This document shows positions 1 to 7,362 of a DNA stretch of 10,715 nucleotides, one piece after another. How positions within the stretch are numbered: the stretch's first letter is position 1; each line of letters begins with the position of its first letter. The notes under the pieces are model-generated. The model worked only from the letters and a program-made list of their open reading frames with translations. It was not told the DNA's origin and ran no database searches. The stretch spans positions 9,017-19,731 of the forward strand of contig DCJS01000035.1 of NCBI GenBank assembly GCA_002319955.1, in the 5' to 3' direction. This DNA is from Flavobacteriales bacterium UBA1694. Lineage in GTDB: Bacteria > Bacteroidota > Bacteroidia > Flavobacteriales > Weeksellaceae. A program made the translations under genes and the position numbers.

Positions 1-2619
1 CTTGCCTCTGGAAGTAAGACCCTTAATTTTCTTAAGCCTAGCTCAGCGGTTCACCTGGATGCGAAGGAGAAAAAATTTCTAGCCTTTAAGTTCCTAGTGA
101 CTAAAAACCAACCCGCCGGAGAATCACCCATTGAGTTTCGCCTTTTGGATAAGGCGCAAAACGTAGTGGCCAAGTCTACCACGACCTTAATTGTTGAAGC
201 GAAACAACACCTACAAATTTCGCCCGTAAGTCCTCAGGAAATCATTTACCAAGTCGGGGACTCGCTTCGCATAAAAGCGCTGGTCTCAAACTCTGGTAAC
301 CAAGTAGAAACCCTTAAGCTCGTTGCGTCGTTTCCCTCGCTCTCCGGAAACCCAATTAGTTTTGAAAAGGAAATTACCATAGCCCCTTTTACAAGTAAAA
401 CGGTGGTTTTCTCAAAAATAGTGGACCGCGATCTGCTAGCACAAGAATTATTCAACGTGAACGTGGCTATGCTCAACACTAAAAATGAATACCTTGGCAA
501 CACGATGGTTTTGGTGCAAAACGCGCTCGGAAACAGACGATTCATTGACCCCAATCAGCAGCGACGCTTAAACCAGGTAGGCATGGGAAACTACGCCACA
601 TGGAGCATAAGAAACCCTTTTTCAGATATAGAAGCCGCGCAGTCTATTGATATAAATACGACCGGTACGCTTGGACAGATTTCAGCAGAACTTAACTTGA
701 ATGCCACTTTGTACAACAATACCGACTTGGGTTCCCAATTTCAAAATTCCTACTTAAGAGTGGAGCGCCAGGGCCTGGGACTTAAACTTGGAAGTCTTTC
801 CTCGAGCGATTTAGATCTTAGCCTTGTCGGGCGAGGCGCGGAATTCTACCTCGCACAGCGCGAAGGCCGAAAAACCTCCTTTCGTGTAGGCGCACTTGAA
901 AAAAGTTATGACCTCTTTGCGCCTCTTAGCCTAAGGGATTCCCCGCGTGGGTACAGTTCATTTGCGACCGTCACGCGCTACCTTGCACCAAACGCTCGAA
1001 TCGAATCCGATCTTATATTTGATCAGGATCCCTACGCTTCAAACATGCTTTTCAATACGGAGTACATTCATGAGGGCACCAAAAGCCAGTACCACCTAAG
1101 CGCCGCCTATGGAAACTCGAATTCGAAAGGCGAAATCGATCAAAGTAAAAACTCGATTGCCCTAGGACTTAATTACAGGACGAGCTGGAAAAAGTACACC
1201 TTCAACTCTGAAAATTACTACAGCAGTGCCTACTATCCTGGTATTAAAAAAGGCACCACGCAATTTTCTCAAAGACTTGGACGCTCTTTCGATAAAATGT
1301 CTCTATGGCTAGGCGCCTCCCTAAGTATCTATGAGCCCAGGCATATTAACCCACTTTATGATTATTCAAACAGCACAACGCGAACCCGAATCGACCTTGG
1401 AACGCAGTTTCGATTAAGTCCGCGAATCTCCATGAGTCTCTCGCCCCAATTTCAGGATGAGACCACCTCAATATATTTAAGTTCTCTGATGGGCCAATCC
1501 GATGTTCGGTTTCAATCGGCTCTGCTTTTCACCAGCCTTGGGTATCACTCGAAAAACAATTTGCACCGGGTTAACTTTAGTCTTACCGAGGGGCTATCGC
1601 GCTATACCAATCGAACGAAAATGAATTTCGTGTCCAAAGCTCAACTTAGTTATTATTTCAAGAGGTTCCTTTTTACCCTAAGCGCCCAGGACGGAAATTT
1701 CATGCTCTATGAAGGAGCACGAAACGGTAGTTTAGAAGATGACATTAAAAAGTACATGGGTATGCTTTCTTACAACCAGAGCTTTTTCAATAAAAAATTA
1801 ACTGTTTACCTTAACGGAATTGGCACCAAGGACTCCAATCTTGGAAACAGTTATTCACTTTCAACCAACCTTGATTTTAATCTTACGCGCTCCACGAAAG
1901 TCTTCGCGTATTACGGGTATACAAAATACATGCACAGCAGTTACGACTTCGCAAATTCGTATGTTCAGTTTGGAATCACCCAGGCCATTGCTCAACTTGG
2001 CGACCCAAGCGTGACGTATAAAAATGGCGTTATTGAAATTTTTGTCTACCACGACCTTGATAACAATGGGCAGTTTACCCAGGGCATTGATATGCCTGCC
2101 GTCAACAAAAAGGTTAGTATCAACAAAACGCTCTTTATCACAGGGAAAGACGGTCGAATTAAATACCGCAAAGTCCCTTATGGCGAGTACACTATTAAAT
2201 CTCTAGAGAATGAATGGTACGCTGCAACCATTGAGACCAGCTTAAACAGTCGGGGAATTGAAGTCTCCATTCCACTAGAAGAGACGGGCACTGTTTCCGG
2301 CGCCCTAAAATACGCGGACTACAATAAGAACCAATACGAAGTGCTGGCGAATATCGCCGCTATTCCCGTGGTGTTTACCGGTCCCGATGGTGTCGCCTTT
2401 ACCTTTTACACAGACAATAGAGGCCAATACCGCGCCTACCTTCCCTTAGGGACTTATACCATGAGTGTGGATCCAGCGGGTCTTCAGCAGTACGTCTACG
2501 TGGACCAAGAACCGATTTCTGTTGAAGTAAAGGAAAGTACAAACAGTGAGCTTCCGACCACGACACTGAAAATACGAGAGCGCCGTGTCGAAATCAAACG
2601 CTTTGGTGAGGGAAATTAG
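1..2619 (+). CDS. Usher-like outer-membrane protein, 5'-truncated
   Basis: The frame is open from the first base, so the gene starts outside the window; 872 residues are visible. A GTG at 97 is only an internal codon. Bases about 190-540 encode an Ig-like beta-sandwich of the kind found in proteins using NEW3-type domains. From about 600 to 2000 the protein is a long series of alternating polar/aromatic beta strands (many S-x-Y/L-x-L runs, RGLGLKLGSLSSSDLDLSL-like patches) typical of an outer-membrane barrel. From about 2026 two small beta domains follow. The first has a DLDNNG calcium-loop-like motif (2053-2070) and a GKDGRIKYRKVPYGEY pattern as in SdrD-B/Cna-B folds. The second repeats this form (TDNRGQYRAYLPLGTYTM). 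The order Ig-like, barrel, carboxypeptidase-regulatory-like domains resembles alpha-type fimbrial ushers; that function is an inference. It could instead be another surface beta-barrel protein. No partner chaperone or pilin is visible here. Confidence 0.85.
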   Translation, partial: LASGSKTLNFLKPSSAVHLDAKEKKFLAFKFLVTKNQPAGESPIEFRLLDKAQNVVAKSTTTLIVEAKQHLQISPVSPQEIIYQVGDSLRIKALVSNSGNQVETLKLVASFPSLSGNPISFEKEITIAPFTSKTVVFSKIVDRDLLAQELFNVNVAMLNTKNEYLGNTMVLVQNALGNRRFIDPNQQRRLNQVGMGNYATWSIRNPFSDIEAAQSIDINTTGTLGQISAELNLNATLYNNTDLGSQFQNSYLRVERQGLGLKLGSLSSSDLDLSLVGRGAEFYLAQREGRKTSFRVGALEKSYDLFAPLSLRDSPRGYSSFATVTRYLAPNARIESDLIFDQDPYASNMLFNTEYIHEGTKSQYHLSAAYGNSNSKGEIDQSKNSIALGLNYRTSWKKYTFNSENYYSSAYYPGIKKGTTQFSQRLGRSFDKMSLWLGASLSIYEPRHINPLYDYSNSTTRTRIDLGTQFRLSPRISMSLSPQFQDETTSIYLSSLMGQSDVRFQSALLFTSLGYHSKNNLHRVNFSLTEGLSRYTNRTKMNFVSKAQLSYYFKRFLFTLSAQDGNFMLYEGARNGSLEDDIKKYMGMLSYNQSFFNKKLTVYLNGIGTKDSNLGNSYSLSTNLDFNLTRSTKVFAYYGYTKYMHSSYDFANSYVQFGITQAIAQLGDPSVTYKNGVIEIFVYHDLDNNGQFTQGIDMPAVNKKVSINKTLFITGKDGRIKYRKVPYGEYTIKSLENEWYAATIETSLNSRGIEVSIPLEETGTVSGALKYADYNKNQYEVLANIAAIPVVFTGPDGVAFTFYTDNRGQYRAYLPLGTYTMSVDPAGLQQYVYVDQEPISVEVKESTNSELPTTTLKIRERRVEIKRFGEGN

Positions 2620-2647
2620 AACCTAATTTCCAAAGTAGGCCTTAGGT

Positions 2648-2665
2648 CTTAGATTCTAAGTTTTT
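2648..2665 (+). terminator. Weak candidate terminator after the usher-like gene
   Basis: A 5-bp stem (CTTAG, loop ATT, CTAAG) is followed directly by TTTTT and further T-rich sequence, 29 bases after the stop codon at 2619. The stem is short and AT-rich, so it may not terminate efficiently. Confidence 0.3.
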
Positions 2666-2719
2666 AATTTCGCCTCAAAAAACAGCCAATCTTTTCGAAT
2701 TTTAGTTTAACTTTCTTGA

Positions 2720-4204
2720 ATGAATCAAGTACTTCTTCAAGGATTCCACTGGTACAGTGAAGGAAATGCCACGCTTTACACCGAACTCGAACATAAAGCG
2801 GACTTTCTAAGCGAGCTTGGAATCTCCTCGATTTGGCTTCCGCCTGTTTATAAAGCAGCGGGTGGCGGCTATTCGGTTGGGTACGACCCATACGATCTCT
2901 ACGATCTGGGCGAATTTGATCAAAAAGGCGGGGTTCCAACCAAGTATGGAACAAAGCAGCAGCTTCTTTCAGCTTGTAAGACTCTGCAGGCCCACGGCAT
3001 CTCGATTGTAGCCGATATCGTTCTCAACCATAAAGCGGGAGGAGATGAAAAAGAAACCTTTCACGCCGTGCGCGTGGACCCCGAAAACCGCCAACGCAAC
3101 CTCTCTGAGCCCTATGAAATTGAAAGCTACACCAAATTCACGTTTCCTGGTCGAGGGAAGACCTACTCTGAATTCCAATGGGATTTCACTTGTTTCTCTG
3201 GGGTCGATTACGCTGAGGGAGAGCCAAGTGGCATCTTTCAAATTATAAACCAGCATGGCGCGGGCTGGGAGCAGGTCATTGGAGAAGAAAAAGGCAACTA
3301 CGATTACCTTATGTATAACGACATTGACCACCGCAGTCCCTTCGTTCGCGAGGAACTAGGGCGCTGGGGCACATGGCTGCACGATCAAATTTTCTTTGAT
3401 GGCGTGCGTTTAGACGCCGTCAAACACCAATCGCCAGAATTCTATGTCGAGTGGTTGGATACGCTTAGAAAAACTACGGGAAAGCCAATTTTTGCCGTTG
3501 GAGAATACTGGGCTCCGGGACACCTGCCCTTACTTTTAGAATACATTGAGGCCACCAAGGGCCGAATGAGCCTTTTTGATGCTTGCCTTCAACACCAATT
3601 CCATTTGGCTTCGAAACAAGGCGAGCATTATGCTTTAAATCAAATCTTAAAGAAGAGCCTTGTTGCGGTTCGACCAGAACTCTCTGTCACGGTGGTTGCA
3701 AACCACGACACCCAGCCATTGCAGCAATTAGAAGCCCCTGTGGAGCCCTGGTTTAAACCCCTGGCTTACGCCTTAATACTTCTAAGGGAAGGGGGTTACC
3801 CCTGCATCTTCTATCCGGATCTCTTCGGTTCCAATTACTCAGATAAAGGAAGTGACGGTAATGAGTATGAGGTGGACCTACCCATTGTAAAAGGACTTGA
3901 AACCCTAATTAAAGCAAGAAAAATTCATGCGTATGGTGGACAGAGAGACTATTTTGACAAACCAAATTGTATTGGCTGGACCCGAGAAGGGGACATGGGC
4001 TTCGAAGGCTGCGCCGTGGTCCTTAATAACTCAGGAGACGATCAGATTTCCATGGAAGTGGGTGGGCACTACAAGGGCCAAGTCTTTTACGATCTTCTAG
4101 GAAACTCAACCCAGGAGGTCCAAATTAACGACTCGGGCTGGGGGGATTTTCCCGGCCCCGAGCGAAGTGTATCGCTTTACGTGCCTAAAGACAGAAGCCT
4201 TTAG
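2720..4204 (+). CDS. amyA: Cytoplasmic alpha-amylase, GH13 subfamily 5 (AmyA-like)
   Basis: This 494-residue enzyme should hydrolyse internal alpha-1,4 bonds in glycogen, starch or long maltodextrins. The four GH13 regions are intact: DIVLNH (99-104), GVRLDAVKH (228-236, nucleophile D232), GEYW (261-264, acid/base E262) and VANHD (326-330, stabiliser D330). It matches my recollection of Escherichia coli AmyA closely in layout and length (495 residues), including the ANHDTQPLQ and EAPVEPWFKPLAYALILLRE stretches and the C-terminal beta domain. The protein starts directly in the barrel (MNQVLLQGFHWY) with no signal peptide, so it is predicted to act in the cytoplasm, unlike Sus-type surface amylases. 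The ATG at 2720 is the natural family start; no Shine-Dalgarno is seen. It lies 100 bases after the usher-like gene and ends two bases from the convergent phosphodiesterase. No sus genes or glycogen genes are visible nearby. Confidence 0.95.
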   Translation: MNQVLLQGFHWYSEGNATLYTELEHKADFLSELGISSIWLPPVYKAAGGGYSVGYDPYDLYDLGEFDQKGGVPTKYGTKQQLLSACKTLQAHGISIVADIVLNHKAGGDEKETFHAVRVDPENRQRNLSEPYEIESYTKFTFPGRGKTYSEFQWDFTCFSGVDYAEGEPSGIFQIINQHGAGWEQVIGEEKGNYDYLMYNDIDHRSPFVREELGRWGTWLHDQIFFDGVRLDAVKHQSPEFYVEWLDTLRKTTGKPIFAVGEYWAPGHLPLLLEYIEATKGRMSLFDACLQHQFHLASKQGEHYALNQILKKSLVAVRPELSVTVVANHDTQPLQQLEAPVEPWFKPLAYALILLREGGYPCIFYPDLFGSNYSDKGSDGNEYEVDLPIVKGLETLIKARKIHAYGGQRDYFDKPNCIGWTREGDMGFEGCAVVLNNSGDDQISMEVGGHYKGQVFYDLLGNSTQEVQINDSGWGDFPGPERSVSLYVPKDRSL

Positions 4205-4206
4205 AA

Positions 4207-5481
4207 TCATTTCCTTTTCAAGACTTTCTTTGCGGTCTTTTTGGTTCCATCGATGGGGTGCGAATAAGGAAGATCTAGAAGCTCCGCGACGACACCATAA
4301 AGCTCTACATTCTTAAATTCCCCTACTGTTTTATGCGTTTTAAACTCAGGCCCAGTGGCGTAGAACGTGGCTTTCATCTCGGGCACTTTTTTAGGGTCAT
4401 ACCCGTGTTTACCAGGCGTCTTATAATCTCCCTCGTTTAAAAATATTTTACCTTTTCGAGGAACTAAATAAATCTCTCCCATCCGCGTTCCAAAGACATC
4501 ATCCGAGGTTCTGTAATGAAGGCGTTTTGGAAATTTCGAGGCTAAATACACCTTATAATCGGCTGTTTTATTTTTTTTAAGTTCACGGTAAGTTGATAAA
4601 ACTTGCTTCTTATCTTTTACTTGAACACGAAGAAGGGTTTGCGCGTTGACAAAGCGGTAGCGATTTGAATCTTTGAGGAGCTCAGGAATTTTAAGGGGAC
4701 TCTCAGTATCCACACTGAGCATCCCGTGGTCCGAAACAAAAATATAATTCACATTCTTTAAGCCAAGCGCATCTACTTTTTTCATTAAATCGCCAACGGC
4801 CTGGTCAACCATTTGTACAGCCTTTTGAGTCTGCTCAGAATCAGGCCCATGCAAATGCCCCATCTTATCCACTTCATAAAAATACAAGGTGATCAAATGC
4901 GGCCTAACAGCCTGCGGTAATTTAAGCCAGTTCTCGACAATTGCCACGCGCTCACTTGCATTAAATTTTTCGTGGTAGTCGTAGTAATACGTTGGACGAA
5001 TGCCCCCTGCGGTGCCGTTTGAAGCGACCCAAAAGAGACTCGCTGAAAGAACCTTGTTTTTCTCGGCTAGCCCCCATAAAGGAAGCCCCTTTAGCCAGCT
5101 CCCGTCGGTGATTTTTTCGCGGCGTCCCATGGAGAAATCATCCTCACGCCTGCGATCATAAAAGTAATTGTCTACAAAACCGCTGTGTGAGGGGTAAAGC
5201 CCTGTGATTAAGGCGTAATGGTTTGGTCCTGTGACGCTCGGATAGGACGGCACCATGGCCTTGGCCTGCACGCCCTGCTCTGCTAACGCAAGGAGCGACT
5301 TAGCCCCATACTTTTTAGCGTAGTCGTGGCGAAAGCCATCGGCGGAAATTACAATCACATAAGGTTTCGCTTTGGCCTCTTCACTATTTCGGCGATCGCT
5401 AAGAACGACTTGAGCGGTGTCCACTTGAGCAAAAGAGAGCGAGAAAACGAGTAAAAAACAGACTTTTAAGAAATTTTTCAT
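4207..5481 (-). CDS. Secreted nucleotide pyrophosphatase/phosphodiesterase (NPP) family enzyme
   Basis: The 424-residue product belongs to the alkaline phosphatase superfamily and best fits the NPP branch, which hydrolyses phosphodiester or pyrophosphate bonds in nucleotides or lipids outside the cytoplasm. A signal peptide is clear: MKNFLKVCFLLVFSLSFA, likely cleaved before Q19. There is no lipobox. The two-zinc site and nucleophile are all present: D48 (ISADGF), nucleophile T84 in PSVTGPNHY, D205 and H209 in EVDKMGHLHGP, D251-H252 in VSDHGM, and H359 in GKHGYD. This pattern follows the well-studied Xanthomonas NPP. The segment after the nucleophile (SLFWVASNGTAGG, 148-160) occupies the place where many bacterial NPPs carry a W-P/V-G-S-E-type motif, so substrate preference may differ. 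The basic lysine-rich tail (KKTAKKVLKRK) is unremarkable. It converges on the amylase gene with a two-base gap and has its own promoter candidate upstream. Confidence 0.93.
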   Translation of the reverse strand: MKNFLKVCFLLVFSLSFAQVDTAQVVLSDRRNSEEAKAKPYVIVISADGFRHDYAKKYGAKSLLALAEQGVQAKAMVPSYPSVTGPNHYALITGLYPSHSGFVDNYFYDRRREDDFSMGRREKITDGSWLKGLPLWGLAEKNKVLSASLFWVASNGTAGGIRPTYYYDYHEKFNASERVAIVENWLKLPQAVRPHLITLYFYEVDKMGHLHGPDSEQTQKAVQMVDQAVGDLMKKVDALGLKNVNYIFVSDHGMLSVDTESPLKIPELLKDSNRYRFVNAQTLLRVQVKDKKQVLSTYRELKKNKTADYKVYLASKFPKRLHYRTSDDVFGTRMGEIYLVPRKGKIFLNEGDYKTPGKHGYDPKKVPEMKATFYATGPEFKTHKTVGEFKNVELYGVVAELLDLPYSHPIDGTKKTAKKVLKRK

Positions 5482-5501
5482 GACACAGTACTAAGGTCTG
5501 C

Positions 5502-5529
5502 CAAAAATAAGACTTTAATGCGGCCTGAA
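5502..5529 (-). promoter_or_regulatory. Candidate promoter of the NPP-family gene
   Basis: Read on the minus strand, TATTTTTG (5502-5509) is an exact match to the Bacteroidetes -7 element TAnnTTTG. Seventeen bases upstream is TTC (5527-5529), one base from the -33 TTG. The implied start of transcription near 5495 leaves a leader of about 13 bases before the ATG at 5481. Confidence 0.45.
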
Positions 5530-5582
5530 CCTTAAATTCATGTTAAATCGATTTGAGAATTTTTTCAGGTAAAAATTATTCG

Positions 5583-5590
5583 TAACTTTA
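5583..5590 (+). promoter_or_regulatory. Possible -7 element of the universal stress protein gene
   Basis: TAACTTTA matches TAnnTTTG at all but the last fixed base and lies 21 bases before the ATG at 5612. The nearest upstream TTG (5553-5555) is 27 bases away, longer than usual, so this is a weak call. Confidence 0.3.
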
Positions 5591-5611
5591 ATGGAGATAA
5601 AATAAACTGCC

Positions 5612-6055
5612 ATGACTAATATTGTATTTCCTGTAGATTTCTCTGAATCCACTGACTTGTTAGTGGATGGAGCTGTTAAATTTGCCAAGACCACAAGTGG
5701 GAAAATCTTTCTAATTCACGTTGCCCCCTCCGATATTGGATTCGCTATCGGCGATATGGGCTTTCAGTATTTTCCAGAAGTGGAACAAAACGAAATTAAA
5801 GAAGAACTTCGTTTATTAAACGAACTTCAAGAAAAAATCAAAGCCTCCGGTGTCGAGTGCGAGCACCTGCTGCGCCAAGGCCTAGCCAAAGAGATCATCT
5901 TAGAGTATGCTGAGGACAAGAATGCCGATTATATTGTGATGGGATCTCACGGTCGAAGTGGGATCTACGACGTTTTCGTTGGAAGTCTTACAAAGGATTT
6001 AACCAAAAATGCACCGATTCCAGTGCTAGTCATCCCAGTGCACAACCGAAAATAA
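5612..6055 (+). CDS. Universal stress protein, single UspA domain
   Basis: The 147-residue protein is one complete UspA (PF00582) alpha/beta domain. It starts with the typical beta1 strand and acidic turn (MTNIVFPVDFSES, D9) and ends with PIPVLVIP. The nucleotide-binding signature G-x2-G-x9-G-S is intact (G111, G114, G124, S125), so it should belong to the ATP-binding class that forms dimers in the cytoplasm and responds to energy or growth stress. The middle helix region (55-80, EVEQNEIKEELRLLNELQEK) is strongly charged. Many Bacteroidetes USPs contain two fused domains, while this is a single-domain form. It has no co-oriented neighbour within about 1.5 kb, so it is probably transcribed alone. 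The ATG is the only sensible start. No Shine-Dalgarno is seen. Confidence 0.95.
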   Translation: MTNIVFPVDFSESTDLLVDGAVKFAKTTSGKIFLIHVAPSDIGFAIGDMGFQYFPEVEQNEIKEELRLLNELQEKIKASGVECEHLLRQGLAKEIILEYAEDKNADYIVMGSHGRSGIYDVFVGSLTKDLTKNAPIPVLVIPVHNRK

Positions 6056-6102
6056 ACCCGCCTTCTTATCAAATTTTCAGGTCCTTTCCTAGGCGCATTG
6101 AC

Positions 6103-6125
6103 CAAAAAAGAAATCCTAGTGGATT
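6103..6125 (-). terminator. Weak candidate terminator for the paralogous secreted-protein pair
   Basis: On the minus strand a 5-bp stem (AATCC, loop ACTA, GGATT) is followed by TCTTTTTT. It lies about 75 bases beyond the stop codon at 6199, in the right orientation to end transcription of the two secreted-protein genes. The short stem makes this uncertain. Confidence 0.3.
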
Positions 6126-6198
6126 AAATCGACTGGGGAATCAAAGGCGTGTTATGTGAACGGCCCATACGCTAAAGCGAAACGCTGCAAGCCTCTTT

Positions 6199-6621
6199 TT
6201 AAAAGGTCTTTTTACTGTATAGGACTTGTGCGACACCCTTGTAATGAACAGTTTCTATATCATTATCAAAGTAAAGTAAATTATCTACCTCGTCTTCATA
6301 AAGTGAAAAGCGCAATAGGAAATGCCTCTTGCCCTCGAGTTCAATCTTAAATTCAATATAGTCTGAGGTATCGCTGGTCGTGATATTTGTGATGGTAAAC
6401 TGCCGAGTCATAACGCGGTCCTCCCCTTCCATGACGGAGAGAATTTTACGATCATAATCGATAAGATAAGAGCACGTAAAAGCAACGAATTTATGCCTTC
6501 CCCCAAAATCATTATCTTTTGTCTGCGCAATCTCTGAGGATTCAAAATGTGTTAACTGGGCACGTAAAAGCGGCATCTGACAAAGGAACACCACTAAAAA
6601 AATAACCATTTTTGATTTCAT
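6199..6621 (-). CDS. Small secreted protein of unknown function, paralogue A
   Basis: I do not recognise the family. The 140-residue product has a clear signal peptide (MKSKMVIFLVVFLCQMPLLRA, cleavage likely before Q22), leaving about 119 residues predicted to be periplasmic or exported. The mature part is beta-rich and acidic, with one cysteine (C50, FTCSYLID) and a C-terminal motif ETVHYKGVAQVLY (123-135). It aligns end to end with the product of the gene immediately upstream: AQ-x-FE after the signal peptide, H-x-F followed by the single cysteine, Y-x-DE, and ET-x-H-[YF]-KGV-x2-V-[LI]-Y. The two are tandem paralogues. The 57-base gap and same strand suggest co-transcription, though a TAAATTTA box just before the start could give a separate promoter. 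The compact beta-rich form could suggest a small sandwich or barrel fold, but this is speculation. Confidence 0.88.
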   Translation of the reverse strand: MKSKMVIFLVVFLCQMPLLRAQLTHFESSEIAQTKDNDFGGRHKFVAFTCSYLIDYDRKILSVMEGEDRVMTRQFTITNITTSDTSDYIEFKIELEGKRHFLLRFSLYEDEVDNLLYFDNDIETVHYKGVAQVLYSKKTF

Positions 6622-6678
6622 AAGACTAAATTTAGAATTAATAACATTACTTAAATTAGAGGTTGCACTTACAAAACT

Positions 6679-7107
6679 TCAACGCTCTTGCTTCGTGAGG
6701 TAAATCACCCTAAAAACCCCTTTAAAATGGGTGGTTTCCTCCCCATTTTCGGTAACCACAAAATCGTCTTGTTTCGCTTCGTCTTTGTAATCGCTCAGCT
6801 CCATAAGCTTGAATTTTTCAGTGCCAAGTTGGGCGGAATAAACCGTCTTATCGGTTTGAGATTTTTCTCTTGCCATGCTGCGGATTCCCTCTTGGTCTCT
6901 TACACTATAGGTTGCGCGCTCAATATAGTACAGAAGGTCCTTTTCTAAATGGATAAAAAGACTTAAATCACAGGGCTTAAAAACATGCTGGCCCGTCGAA
7001 TCAATGGACGCGGCATACTGCGTGGCTTCAAATAAAAACATTTGCGCCCTAAGGGATTGAAAACTAAGCAGTCCAAAAAGTAAGACCGCAGCACCTAGGT
7101 GTTTCAT
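6679..7107 (-). CDS. Small secreted protein of unknown function, paralogue B
   Basis: No function is recognised. I chose the ATG at 7107 (MKHLGAAVLLFGLL) rather than the one three codons earlier at 7116. It gives a standard lysine-led signal peptide and fits the promoter candidate upstream; starting at 7116 adds only MPI. Cleavage is expected after SLRA, before QMFLFE. The mature protein of about 121 residues has one cysteine (KPCDLSLF), a charged middle with REKSQTDK, and ends with ETTHFKGVFRVIYLTK. These landmarks occur in the same order in the downstream gene, so the pair arose by duplication and has diverged strongly. It is first in a probable two-gene operon and sits next to the structured intergenic region at 7108-7377. 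Confidence 0.87.
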   Translation of the reverse strand: MKHLGAAVLLFGLLSFQSLRAQMFLFEATQYAASIDSTGQHVFKPCDLSLFIHLEKDLLYYIERATYSVRDQEGIRSMAREKSQTDKTVYSAQLGTEKFKLMELSDYKDEAKQDDFVVTENGEETTHFKGVFRVIYLTKQER

Positions 7108-7129
7108 AATGGGCATTCGGGTATTAAAT

Positions 7130-7157
7130 CAAACGAAGTTCGATTGGTGTAATGCAA
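7130..7157 (-). promoter_or_regulatory. Candidate promoter of the secreted-protein pair
   Basis: On the minus strand TTG (7155-7157) is followed after 17 bases by TTCGTTTG (7130-7137), which differs from TAnnTTTG at one fixed base. Transcription would start near 7123, leaving about 16 bases before the ATG at 7107 and only about 7 before the ATG at 7116. Confidence 0.45.
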
Positions 7158-7192
7158 ATTCAGCCGCTAAAGCTAGTAAAATAAAGAAGGTA

Positions 7193-7220
7193 TAAAAATA
7201 CCTAGTTCTAGGTATTTTTA
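7193..7220. repeat. Perfect 13-bp inverted repeat
   Basis: TAAAAATACCTAG (7193-7205) is repeated exactly inverted at 7208-7220 with two bases between. As RNA it forms a hairpin with a T-run after the stem on either strand, so it could be a bidirectional terminator. No gene ends close to it on either strand, however. It lies about 36 bases upstream of the -33 box of the secreted-protein pair, so an operator is the other reading. Confidence 0.6.
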
Positions 7221-7235
7221 AATTGATGCCCCCTT

Positions 7236-7260
7236 ACAAAGGCCACCTAAAGACCTTTGT
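7236..7260. repeat. 7-bp inverted repeat (stem-loop) in the intergenic region
   Basis: ACAAAGG (7236-7242) and CCTTTGT (7254-7260) form a perfect stem with an 11-base loop. It is not followed by a T-run, so it is not a terminator. Together with the near-palindrome GCATAGGATCCTGTGC at 7265-7280 it makes this non-coding stretch unusually symmetrical. Confidence 0.4.
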
Positions 7261-7327
7261 TCTTGCATAGGATCCTGTGCCTTAGAAAAGGATTCGTTAA
7301 TTGGTTAACAGCAGAGACTCTAGGCAT

Positions 7328-7362
7328 AAAAAAATACCGCTCTTTTTAAGGGAGCGGTATTT
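7328..7362 (-). terminator. Rho-independent terminator of the DUF6341-like gene
   Basis: On the minus strand an 11-bp perfect stem (AAATACCGCTC with GAGCGGTATTT, 7332-7342 and 7352-7362, 9-base loop) runs into a T-tract (seven T in a row, 7328-7334, partly in the stem). It begins 15 bases beyond the stop codon at 7378. Confidence 0.85.

Noticed and set aside
97..99. GTG at 97 as the true start of the first gene
   Set aside because: The frame continues without a stop to base 1, and the protein at this point is already inside a beta-rich domain with no signal peptide.
246..554. 102-codon minus-strand frame inside the usher-like gene
   Set aside because: Its composition and position are those of an antisense shadow; no signal peptide, motif or start context supports it.
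2969..3331. 120-codon open frame on the minus strand inside the amylase gene
   Set aside because: It lies entirely opposite a well-conserved enzyme, lacks a recognisable domain or promoter, and its openness is explained by the codon usage of the real gene.
6056..6198. A third, decayed copy of the small secreted protein downstream of paralogue A
   Set aside because: I looked for the ET-x-H-[YF]-KGV motif and the signal-peptide region in this gap and found neither; only weak hairpins are present.
6688..6948. 86-codon plus-strand frame opposite secreted paralogue B
   Set aside because: It overlaps a gene supported by a signal peptide and a paralogue, and its translation shows no recognisable features.
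7221..7325. tRNA or riboswitch in the structured intergenic stretch
   Set aside because: The stems present do not form a cloverleaf, there is no CCA-type acceptor or T-loop sequence, and I recognise no known riboswitch core.
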